The position numbers were made by a program, and so were the translations under genes. 6,455 bases of DNA from Legionella genomosp. 1 (GTDB lineage: Bacteria > Pseudomonadota > Gammaproteobacteria > Legionellales > Legionellaceae), in NCBI GenBank assembly GCA_945865355.1, contig CAMBDN010000143.1:1-6455 (forward strand), given 5' to 3'. Shown in pieces: positions 1 to 5,373 of this stretch (positions are counted from its first letter, which is position 1; each line of letters starts with the position of its first letter). The notes under the pieces were generated by a model that ran no database searches, was not told the DNA's origin, and was given only the letters and a program-made list of their open reading frames with translations.

Positions 1-120
1 GAGCCATGGATATGACGTTTGATTCCCAGGACTATTGACAATAATCATCAAAACGACGGTGATCCCACGAAAGACATCTAATGAAAGTAATCTTGTGTGT
101 GTGTTATTTAAATGGGTCAT
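1..120 (-). CDS. N-terminal part of a membrane acyltransferase-like protein (HGSNAT/NagX-like, COG4299 type), cut by the window edge
   Basis: Reading the minus strand from an ATG at 120 down to 1 gives 40 uninterrupted codons. The product begins MTHLNNTHTR and continues LLSLDVFRGITVVLMIIVNS then PGNQTSYPWL. The R-L-x-S-L-D-x-x-R-G-x-x-x-x-x-M-x-x-V-N pattern, leading straight into a hydrophobic segment (about residues 18-29), is typical of the start of bacterial proteins related to heparan-alpha-glucosaminide N-acetyltransferase. These are multi-pass inner-membrane proteins thought to transfer acyl groups to sugars; in bacteria some sit near N-acetylglucosamine genes. An in-frame TAA at 141-139 leaves no ATG, GTG or TTG upstream, so the start is well bounded, although no strong Shine-Dalgarno sequence precedes it. 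The gene diverges from ruvB. The substrate cannot be judged from 40 residues; another DUF1624/DUF5009-type acyltransferase is the main alternative. Confidence 0.72.
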   Translation of the reverse strand, partial: MTHLNNTHTRLLSLDVFRGITVVLMIIVNSPGNQTSYPWL

Positions 121-345
121 AATAAGAAATATTGGTTTTTATTTGAATCAAATTGTACTTGTTATGACAATCATACCATGTTTTATCGAGTCAGTCGTTA
201 CCAACACGCAGGATTTCTACAATAGTCCTCATTTCTTGAAAATAGTCGTTCTCAATTTAGGATAAGCTTAACACCCATACGCGCTGGTTATATCCCCTCA
301 AAAGCTGTGATAGAATGCCATATCCATTTCTAATACTGTCTATCA
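121..345. promoter_or_regulatory. Divergent intergenic region between the acyltransferase-like gene and ruvB
   Basis: This 225-bp AT-rich gap separates two genes pointing away from each other, so promoters for both should lie here. For the minus-strand gene, a possible extended -10 (TGG TATGAT, read on the minus strand) covers 178-170, and another -10-like TACAAT covers 157-152; neither has a good -35. For ruvB the best candidate is listed separately. I see no LexA-type SOS box (CTGT-N8-ACAG) in the gap, so nothing here shows DNA-damage control of ruvB. No RNA gene or convincing small ORF is apparent. Confidence 0.4.
308..316 (+). promoter_or_regulatory. Candidate extended -10 promoter element for ruvB
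   Basis: The bases TG-A-TAGAAT match an extended -10 element (TGnTATAAT) with one mismatch in the hexamer. The -35 region is poor: the nearest likeness is TGGTTA at 285-290, spaced 20 bp, which is tolerable for an extended -10 promoter. Transcription would start near 323, leaving a leader of about 23 nt before the ruvB ATG at 346. A second weaker pair, TTGAAA (236-241) and TAGGAT (258-263) with a 16-bp spacer, lies further upstream. This is called by eye only. Confidence 0.4.
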
Positions 346-1356
346 ATGATTGAAAGTGACCGTTTAGTTAGTATGCAAGCGAACGTATCTGAGGAAGTCT
401 TTGACAGAGCTATCCGACCGTTAAGCCTTGATGAGTATATTGGTCAGGACGAAGTGCGTTTGCAAATGCAAATTTTTATCGATGCTGCTACGAAACGGCA
501 AGATGCTTTGGATCATGTCTTAATCTTTGGGCCTCCTGGCCTTGGTAAAACAACGCTTGCGCATATCATTGCGCATGAGATGGGCGTTAATTTACGGCAA
601 ACGTCTGGGCCTGTTCTTGAGCGCGCAGGGGACATTGCCGCCATTCTCACTAATCTGCAAGAGCGGGATGTGTTGTTTATCGATGAAATACATCGTTTAA
701 GCCCGGTGATTGAAGAGATTTTATATCCGGCGATGGAGGATTATAAACTCGATATTATGATTGGCGAGGGGCCTGCTGCGCGTTCGATAAAGTTGGAGTT
801 ACCACCGTTTACGTTAATAGGGGCTACAACACGAGCGGGTTCATTAACTTCGCCGCTACGCGACCGCTTTGGTATCGTACAACGGTTAGAATTTTATTCG
901 GTAGAGGCGTTAACGCGAATTGTGGCTCGTTCAGCTCACCTGCTTCAGGTCACCACCCATCCGGAGGGCGCTAGAGAAATTGCTTTACGTGCTCGCGGTA
1001 CACCGCGGATTGCCAATCGATTGTTACGTCGAGTTCGAGATTACGCTGAAGTAAAAGGGACTGGTGTTATTACCGAGGATATAGCCCATCTTGCATTAGA
1101 AATGTTAAGTGTTGATAAAAATGGCTTTGATGTGATGGATCGAAAATTGCTGTTAGCCGTTATTGAGCGATTCGCGGGAGGCCCTGTTGGTGTTGATAGT
1201 ATCGCTGCTGCAATTGGTGAAGAAAGAGGGACGATTGAGGATGTACTCGAGCCTTTTCTTATTCAGCAGGGATTTTTGATGCGCACGGCTAGAGGTAGAG
1301 TAGCGACCCAGTTAGCTTATCAACATTTTGGCATAGAAATGGCTGAAAATGAGTAG
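346..1356 (+). CDS. ruvB: Holliday junction branch migration ATPase RuvB
   Basis: RuvB is the AAA+ hexameric motor that, with RuvA, pumps DNA through Holliday junctions before RuvC cuts them; it acts in the cytoplasm in recombinational repair. The product is 336 residues, the same length as E. coli RuvB. Visible motifs are Walker A GPPGLGKT (62-69), Walker B VLFIDEIH (109-116), sensor 1 around IGATTRAG (158-165), the arginine-finger stretch LRDRFG with R174, and the sensor 2 segment GTPRIANRLLRR (218-229). A C-terminal winged-helix DNA-binding part contains AAAIGEERGTIEDVLEPFLIQQGF (287-310 region). The start MIESDRLVS matches the family N-terminus, so the ATG at 346 is preferred over the internal ATG at 376; the Shine-Dalgarno is weak. 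Its last codons overlap ybgC by 8 nt. ruvA and ruvC are not next to it here. Confidence 0.98.
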   Translation: MIESDRLVSMQANVSEEVFDRAIRPLSLDEYIGQDEVRLQMQIFIDAATKRQDALDHVLIFGPPGLGKTTLAHIIAHEMGVNLRQTSGPVLERAGDIAAILTNLQERDVLFIDEIHRLSPVIEEILYPAMEDYKLDIMIGEGPAARSIKLELPPFTLIGATTRAGSLTSPLRDRFGIVQRLEFYSVEALTRIVARSAHLLQVTTHPEGAREIALRARGTPRIANRLLRRVRDYAEVKGTGVITEDIAHLALEMLSVDKNGFDVMDRKLLLAVIERFAGGPVGVDSIAAAIGEERGTIEDVLEPFLIQQGFLMRTARGRVATQLAYQHFGIEMAENE

Positions 1357-1771
1357 GATTATAGCTGAGGATACAGCACACTTCTTCACTTATAGGGTTT
1401 ACTCCGATGATACTGATCATATGGGGATAGTTTATCACGCTAATTTTTTATGTTTTTTTGAGCGGGCTCGTACAGAAATGCTACGTGACAATGGATTATC
1501 TTTGACTACGATGGCGATATATGATACACATTTCGCCATTCATGATGTACGCATTAGGTATTTGCATCCAGCACGACTGGATGATGTATTAACCATTCAA
1601 ACCAGCTATGAACGTAAAAAGTCATGTAGTTTGATATTTAAGCAATTGATGCACAATCAAATGAATCAATTGGTGAGTGATGCTGACGTTCATGTTGTCT
1701 GTGTTAATAAAAAACTAAAACCCAAAGCCTTACCGGAGGAATTTTTTTCTGGATGCTTTGAAGCTGAGTGA
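1349..1771 (+). CDS. ybgC: YbgC-type hotdog-fold acyl-CoA thioesterase
   Basis: A 140-residue single-domain protein of the 4-hydroxybenzoyl-CoA thioesterase/YbgC family, which hydrolyses short- or medium-chain acyl-CoA (or acyl-ACP) thioesters in the cytoplasm. The signature DTDHMGIVYHANFLCFFERA (residues 21-40) carries the expected catalytic aspartate, D23, followed by the Y29-H30 pair and the FFERARTE helix start. The second half has the sheet pattern of the fold (VRIRYLHPARLDDVLTIQTS, then the VHVVCVNKKLKPKALPEEF strand and tail). The ATG at 1349 lies inside the end of ruvB (ATGAGTAG overlap), implying translational coupling. ybgC usually heads tol-pal operons, and tolQ follows here after a 111-bp gap occupied mostly by a palindromic repeat. 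The family has been linked to phospholipid metabolism, but its role in Tol function is not settled. Confidence 0.95.
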   Translation: MSRIIAEDTAHFFTYRVYSDDTDHMGIVYHANFLCFFERARTEMLRDNGLSLTTMAIYDTHFAIHDVRIRYLHPARLDDVLTIQTSYERKKSCSLIFKQLMHNQMNQLVSDADVHVVCVNKKLKPKALPEEFFSGCFEAE

Positions 1772-1782
1772 ATTTATAGTTG

Positions 1783-1858
1783 CTCTCTTTGAAAAAGAGA
1801 GATTAGGAGGGATTTATCAAATTTATAAATCCTACTAAGGCCTCCTTTTCAAAGGGGG
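1783..1858. repeat. Palindromic intergenic repeat, copy 1 (ybgC-tolQ gap)
   Basis: An imperfect inverted repeat of about 76 bp. The left arm starts with the hairpin CTCTCTT-TGAAA-AAGAGAG (1783-1801). The inner arms, TTAGGAGGGATTTAT (1803-1817) and ATAAATCCTACTAA (1825-1838), pair with one mismatch and one bulge. The right arm, CCTCCTT-TTCA-AAGGGGG (1841-1858), can fold into a second small hairpin or pair with the left arm. A related copy lies after tolB at 5269-5340; both share GGGATTTATCAAAT in the core. The layout resembles the dispersed palindromic or MITE-like elements with CCCCCTTTGAAAAAGGGGG ends seen in intergenic DNA of many bacteria. In mRNA it would form a strong structure between ybgC and tolQ. 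No U-run follows it, so it does not look like a standard intrinsic terminator. Confidence 0.8.
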
Positions 1859-1870
1859 AAAAGATCAATT

Positions 1871-1877
1871 TGAGGAG
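1871..1877 (+). promoter_or_regulatory. Ribosome binding site that fixes the tolQ start
   Basis: TGAGGAG lies 5 nt before the ATG at 1883. It overlaps the in-frame GTG at 1877, so that GTG cannot be served by it; this argues for initiation at 1883. Confidence 0.8.
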
Positions 1878-1882
1878 TGGAC

Positions 1883-2557
1883 ATGGGTAATCATGCAAGT
1901 ATTGTAGGTTATTTTTGGCAGGCAGGAATGGTCGTTAAACTTGTTATGCTCATTTTACTTGCTGCATCGGTCATATCGTGGACATTGATTTTACAGCGTG
2001 CTTGGTACTTTAATTGCAAAAAAAAGCAATATGACGCGTTTAATAATCGTTTTTGGGAAAGCACTGATTTAAGCAAACTCTATGCTGATATTGACAGTAA
2101 TATTGCTGAAAAGCAGGGGTTGGCGTCCATTTTTCATTCGGGATTCAAAGAGTTTATACGGGTACGCCAACTGGGTGCTGTTGAGCTTGAGCCTATCCAA
2201 CGAGTGATGCAAATTAGCCAGGCAAAAGAAGCTGAGGCTTTAGAAGAACACCTTCCTTTATTCGCATCTGTTGGGTCAATTTCGCCTTATGTGGGACTTT
2301 TTGGTACGGTTTTGGGAATCATGTCGACTTTTCAGGCCTTAGGCCATGCTCAGCAAGCAACTATCGCAATGGTTGCACCAGGGATCTCAGAGGCTTTGGT
2401 TGCTACAGCGCTAGGTCTTTTTACCGCAATTCCTGCGGTTATCGCATTCAATCGCTTTACCACCCGAGCTAATGGGCTACTTAATCGCTACGAGCTTTTC
2501 CAAGAAGAGTTGGTTGCATTGATTACGCAGCAAACTGCTGTGCCTACAAGGGGATAG
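1883..2557 (+). CDS. tolQ: Tol-Pal system inner-membrane proton-channel subunit TolQ
   Basis: TolQ belongs to the MotA/TolQ/ExbB family and, with TolR, forms the proton-powered stator that energises TolA. From the ATG at 1883 the protein has 224 residues, close to the E. coli length of 230. Three membrane helices are visible: about 17-37 (VVKLVMLILLAASVISWTLI), about 128-150 (ASVGSISPYVGLFGTVLGIM) and about 164-190 (VAPGISEALVATALGLFTAI). The last two carry the family motifs, including T142 and T175, which align with the channel-lining threonines T145 and T178 of E. coli TolQ. The cytoplasmic loop holds the conserved FHSGFKEF (84-91). The longer reading from GTG at 1877 adds only two residues and overlaps the Shine-Dalgarno, so it was rejected. 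Only 3 nt separate it from tolR. Confidence 0.97.
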   Translation: MGNHASIVGYFWQAGMVVKLVMLILLAASVISWTLILQRAWYFNCKKKQYDAFNNRFWESTDLSKLYADIDSNIAEKQGLASIFHSGFKEFIRVRQLGAVELEPIQRVMQISQAKEAEALEEHLPLFASVGSISPYVGLFGTVLGIMSTFQALGHAQQATIAMVAPGISEALVATALGLFTAIPAVIAFNRFTTRANGLLNRYELFQEELVALITQQTAVPTRG

Positions 2558-2560
2558 TGC

Positions 2561-3010
2561 ATGCTAAAGAAGAAAACCCCTCGTAAAAGTCCAATGTCGG
2601 AAATTAATGTTGTGCCTTATATTGATGTGATGTTGGTGCTGCTGGTCATTTTCATGATTACCGCACCGATACTAACTCAGGGCGTTACCGTAGACTTACC
2701 TAAAGCGGCTGCTGAGTCATTGAAAGCCGCTGATCGTGAGCCCATCATTGTATCGGTCAATCAAGAAGGACTGTTTTTTCTGAACATAAATAGCAATCCC
2801 GGTGCCCCCATGGAGCCACAGGCTTTGATGGTTCGTGTTGCAGCTGAGTTGGAATTATCACGTCAATCAGGAACTGCTATCAACGTTTTAGTAAAAGGTG
2901 ACCAAGGTGTGCCTTATGGGAAAGTCGTTGCAGCAATGAGCTTATTAAAACAGGCAGGGGCTCAGCAAGTTGGATTACTTACCGACTCGTCAGAGGAGAG
3001 TCAAGCATGA
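2561..3010 (+). CDS. tolR: Tol-Pal system inner-membrane protein TolR
   Basis: TolR is the ExbD/TolR-family partner of TolQ, with a short cytoplasmic N-terminus, one membrane helix and a periplasmic domain thought to bind peptidoglycan. The product is 149 residues (E. coli 142). The basic N-terminus KKKTPRKSP is followed by MSEINVVPYIDVMLVLLVIF, with the essential proton-carrying aspartate at D22 (E. coli D23) at the start of the helix (about 19-38). The periplasmic part opens with the conserved QGVTVDLPKA (40-49) and ends with the VLVKGDQGVPYGKVVAAMSL helix region (about 109-128). An AAGGGG Shine-Dalgarno at 2548-2553 lies within the end of tolQ, 7 nt before the ATG. Its stop codon overlaps the tolA start (ATGA), so the two are probably translationally coupled. 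Confidence 0.97.
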   Translation: MLKKKTPRKSPMSEINVVPYIDVMLVLLVIFMITAPILTQGVTVDLPKAAAESLKAADREPIIVSVNQEGLFFLNINSNPGAPMEPQALMVRVAAELELSRQSGTAINVLVKGDQGVPYGKVVAAMSLLKQAGAQQVGLLTDSSEESQA

Positions 3011-3936
3011 TTCAGTCAACAAGTTACCGAAATGCCTTTATCGCAGCAGTCATATTCCATCTTTTGATAGTTGTGATGCTGTTTGTTGAATCATCGAATG
3101 AGCGACCTGTACTTACCGCTGAAACACGTACCGAAGCAAGTCCATCACAACCGTTAGCCATGGAGCAAGAAGAACCAGCTATTAAGGCAGTCAGTGTGGA
3201 CAGTAAGGAAGTCATGGAAACGGTCAATCGTTTAAAAGAAGAACGATTAAAGCAACAACAGGCCGAAGTCAGTCGACAAAAAGCATTAAACCAACAGGCT
3301 GAGTCAGCCCGTAAACAACGCATTGCCGAGCAGCAGCGTGTGGATAAATTAAAAAGTGAGGCTGCTAAGCTTGCGGTTGCGCATAAAAAGCAATTGGAAG
3401 AAGAGCAGCGTCACTTGAAAGATTTGGCAAAGCAGAAAGTGATTGAAGAGCAGAATCTTGCTGACATGAAGAAACAACAGCAACAGGAAGCGAATAAATT
3501 AGCCGAATTAAAAAAGAAAAAATCAGATGAAGTTGCACGTGCTGAAGTAGCAAAGCAAGCAAAAGCCAAAGATGACTTGGCAAAAAAACAACAAGCATCA
3601 GCACAACAGGCTGCAGTGGATACGCAAAATAAAGCGCGCATTGCCGGTGAGGTTGATAAGTACAAGGCGTTGATCATTACTGCAATTAGTCGGCAGTGGA
3701 TTTTACCAGAAAATGCTAATAGTAGTTTGTCTAGTCAATTTCGTATCCGACTAGCTCCGAATGGCATTGTTTTGGAGGTGAGTCTTACACGCAGTAGTGG
3801 TGATGCGATACTTGATCGTTCGGCACAGTCAGCTATCTATAAGGCATCACCACTACCTGTACCGAATGACCCAGATACTTTTAATTTATTTCGCGATATT
3901 AGCTTAACCGTACGACCAGAGAATGCTAGGGGGTAA
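3007..3936 (+). CDS. tolA: Tol-Pal system cell-envelope spanning protein TolA
   Basis: TolA links the TolQR motor to TolB/Pal at the outer membrane. The 309-residue product has the three expected domains: an N-terminal membrane anchor (about 9-28, AFIAAVIFHLLIVVMLFVES, with H18 in the position of the family's SHLS-type motif); a long Gln/Lys/Glu/Ala-rich helical rod (about 65-212); and a compact C-terminal domain (about 214-309) beginning with EVDKYKALIITAISRQWILP and containing FRIRLAPNGIVLEVSLTRSSG, typical of TolA domain III. It is shorter than E. coli TolA (421 residues), mainly in the rod, whose length varies widely in the family. There are no cysteines, so the domain III disulfide of E. 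coli TolA cannot form. The ATG at 3007 overlaps the tolR stop. Long antisense ORFs over the rod are composition artefacts. Confidence 0.95.
   Translation: MIQSTSYRNAFIAAVIFHLLIVVMLFVESSNERPVLTAETRTEASPSQPLAMEQEEPAIKAVSVDSKEVMETVNRLKEERLKQQQAEVSRQKALNQQAESARKQRIAEQQRVDKLKSEAAKLAVAHKKQLEEEQRHLKDLAKQKVIEEQNLADMKKQQQQEANKLAELKKKKSDEVARAEVAKQAKAKDDLAKKQQASAQQAAVDTQNKARIAGEVDKYKALIITAISRQWILPENANSSLSSQFRIRLAPNGIVLEVSLTRSSGDAILDRSAQSAIYKASPLPVPNDPDTFNLFRDISLTVRPENARG
3928..3933 (+). promoter_or_regulatory. Ribosome binding site for the GTG start of tolB
   Basis: AGGGGG lies at the very end of tolA, immediately before its TAA stop and 6 nt upstream of the GTG at 3940. This spacing supports the non-ATG start, and the start gives a full signal peptide. 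Confidence 0.7.
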
Positions 3937-3939
3937 TTT

Positions 3940-5202
3940 GTGATTAAACGTTTTATTGCAGCAAGTATACTGCTATTTATGGGGACGTCATTTGCGTTGG
4001 ATCTTGAGCTCACTCAAGGGATAAATGCGGCCTTACCTATCGCTATCAATTCATTCAGTGGGGATCATCAATCTGAGTTGACGGGTGTCATCCAAAACGA
4101 TTTAAAAATGTCGGGGCAGTTTAGAATTATTCCAGCCCCAATGCAAAGTTCTAGTGCTCAACCTGCGGTTAGTCTATGGCGTCAGGCCGGTGCTGATAGC
4201 ATATTGTCTGGGTATGTTCAGCAGCTAGGATCAAACAGGTATAGCGTAAAATTTGAGTTGGTGGATGCGGCTGCCCATGGGCGAGTCTTGCTCGCGAAGG
4301 ATTATCAAATCAGCGGAAATGATTTACGCGCTTTGGCACATCATATCAGTGATGAAGTCTACCAAAAATTGACCGGGGAGCGGGGGATTTTTTCTACGCG
4401 GATCGCTTATATTGTGGTGCAACGAAGTGGTGGTAGTGCCAAGTACACCTTGGATATTGCAGATGTAGATGGTAGTAATCCTCAAAGCTTATTGGTTTCA
4501 TCAGAGCCCATCATGTCACCGACGTGGTCACCAAGTGGTAAAGAAATTGCCTATGTTTCGTTTGAGAAAAAGCGTGCACAAATTTATGCAGTTTCAGTTG
4601 AAACAGGAAAACGCCGTTTACTCACCGATTTTGTGGGTATTAATGGTGCACCTGCATGGTCTCCAGACGGACGACAGTTGGCTGTTGTGTTATCCAAAGG
4701 CGGAAACCCTAAAATATATAGCGTTGATATGTCGACCGGGCACTTAACCCAGTTAACGTTTGGTGATGCAATTGACACCGAGCCGCGCTATTCTCCAGAT
4801 GGACGCTCATTGCTGTTTACTTCTGGACGCGGAGGTTCGCCACAAATTTATCGCTTGTCACTTGCTGATGGCAAAATCACCAGAATGACTTTTGTCGGTA
4901 ATTATAATGCACGATCATCGTTCACGCCCAATCAGAAATCAATTGTCATGTTACATCGTGCTGAAAGTCAATTTAATATCGGCGTGCAGGATGTAGCTAG
5001 CGGCCAGGTTAGTCAGCTAACCGATTCACCCTTTGATGAGTCTCCATCCGTTTCACCCAATGGACGCTTGATCCTGTACGCAACCCACGTACAAGATAAG
5101 GGTGTATTGTCTATTGTTTCCATTGACGGACGGATCAGGATGAAGCTGCCTGCCAGAGGCGGTGACGTACAAGAGCCAGCTTGGTCACCATATTTGGGAT
5201 AG
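3940..5202 (+). CDS. tolB: Periplasmic Tol-Pal system beta-propeller protein TolB
   Basis: TolB is a periplasmic protein that shuttles between TolA and Pal and so controls Pal's attachment to peptidoglycan during division. The product is 420 residues (E. coli 430). A signal peptide is clear: basic MIKR, a hydrophobic core and a likely cut after SFA (A19). An N-terminal alpha/beta domain (about 20-150) is followed by a six-bladed propeller with repeated W/Y-S-P-x-G TolB boxes: SPTWSPSGKEIAYVS (193-207), APAWSPDGRQLAVV (237-250), EPRYSPDGRSLLFTS (281-295), a degenerate RSSFTPNQKSIVM (325-337), SPSVSPNGRLILYAT (368-382) and EPAWSPYLG at the C-terminus (412-420). The start is GTG, 3 nt after the tolA stop. 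No pal gene follows, which is unusual compared with enteric bacteria. Confidence 0.97.
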   Translation: MIKRFIAASILLFMGTSFALDLELTQGINAALPIAINSFSGDHQSELTGVIQNDLKMSGQFRIIPAPMQSSSAQPAVSLWRQAGADSILSGYVQQLGSNRYSVKFELVDAAAHGRVLLAKDYQISGNDLRALAHHISDEVYQKLTGERGIFSTRIAYIVVQRSGGSAKYTLDIADVDGSNPQSLLVSSEPIMSPTWSPSGKEIAYVSFEKKRAQIYAVSVETGKRRLLTDFVGINGAPAWSPDGRQLAVVLSKGGNPKIYSVDMSTGHLTQLTFGDAIDTEPRYSPDGRSLLFTSGRGGSPQIYRLSLADGKITRMTFVGNYNARSSFTPNQKSIVMLHRAESQFNIGVQDVASGQVSQLTDSPFDESPSVSPNGRLILYATHVQDKGVLSIVSIDGRIRMKLPARGGDVQEPAWSPYLG

Positions 5203-5268
5203 TTATTCTTGAATCAAGGTAGTCTACTGTCAAGTTAGTGCTAATGGCCAGCTTTACTCCATAAGTCT

Positions 5269-5340
5269 CCCCCTTTGAAAAAGGGGGACTAAGGGGGATT
5301 TATCAAATGCATACTTAAAAAATCCCTCCTAACCTCCTGT
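5269..5340. repeat. Palindromic intergenic repeat, copy 2 (tolB-nuclease gap)
   Basis: A second copy of the element found at 1783-1858. The left end is a perfect 7-bp hairpin, CCCCCTT-TGAAA-AAGGGGG (5269-5287). It is followed by ACTAAGGGGGATTTATCAAA and, further on, by the pairing inner arm AAATCCCTCCTAACCTCC (about 5320-5337). The outer right arm has decayed: where AAAGGGGG would be expected the sequence continues GTTACCAATCTG. Compared with copy 1, the left hairpin keeps its loop and its two inner T-A pairs but has C-G where copy 1 has T-A at two stem positions. Confidence 0.8.
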
Positions 5341-5361
5341 TACCAATCTGTATAAATCACC

Positions 5362-5367
5362 GAGGGG
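5362..5367 (+). promoter_or_regulatory. Ribosome binding site supporting the TTG start of the nuclease gene
   Basis: GAGGGG is placed 6 nt before the TTG at 5374. The next in-frame ATG is about 35 codons in, beyond the signal peptide and the first zinc ligands, so the TTG is the only start that gives a complete exported enzyme. Confidence 0.75.
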
Positions 5368-5373
5368 CAATAT

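Larger units (their letters stand above)
5203..5373. other. Intergenic gap between tolB and the nuclease gene
   Basis: This 171-bp gap holds the second palindromic repeat (5269-5340, listed separately) and the nuclease ribosome binding site. The first 66 bp (5203-5268) show no convincing hairpin with a U-run, so no standard terminator for the tol genes is visible. No pal remnant could be recognised. Whether the nuclease is read through from tolB or has its own promoter cannot be told from the sequence. Confidence 0.6.

Noticed and set aside
3..38. Possible plus-strand C-terminal tail (AMDMTFDSQDY) entering from the left edge
   Set aside because: The same bases encode a family-like N-terminus on the minus strand, which explains the sequence better.
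35..265. A 76-codon plus-strand open frame in the region left of ruvB
   Set aside because: It overlaps the recognisable minus-strand acyltransferase-like start, has no Shine-Dalgarno and no familiar protein features; it is a shadow frame.
1783..1858. Intrinsic terminator after ybgC
   Set aside because: Strong stems are present but neither strand shows a U-run after them; the relation to the copy at 5269 identifies it as a dispersed repeat instead.
1877..1882. GTG at 1877 as the tolQ start
   Set aside because: It overlaps the Shine-Dalgarno TGAGGAG, which is well spaced for the ATG at 1883.
3024..3677. Three overlapping minus-strand open frames across tolA
   Set aside because: They arise from the Gln/Lys/Ala-rich rod codons, give low-complexity Cys/Phe/Ser-rich or Leu-rich products, and have no start signals.
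4469..4778. Open frames on both strands inside tolB
   Set aside because: They lie wholly within a clear tolB coding frame and show no independent features.
1783..5340. The two repeats as CRISPR units
   Set aside because: There are only two diverged copies, about 3.4 kb apart, with genes between them and no regular spacing.
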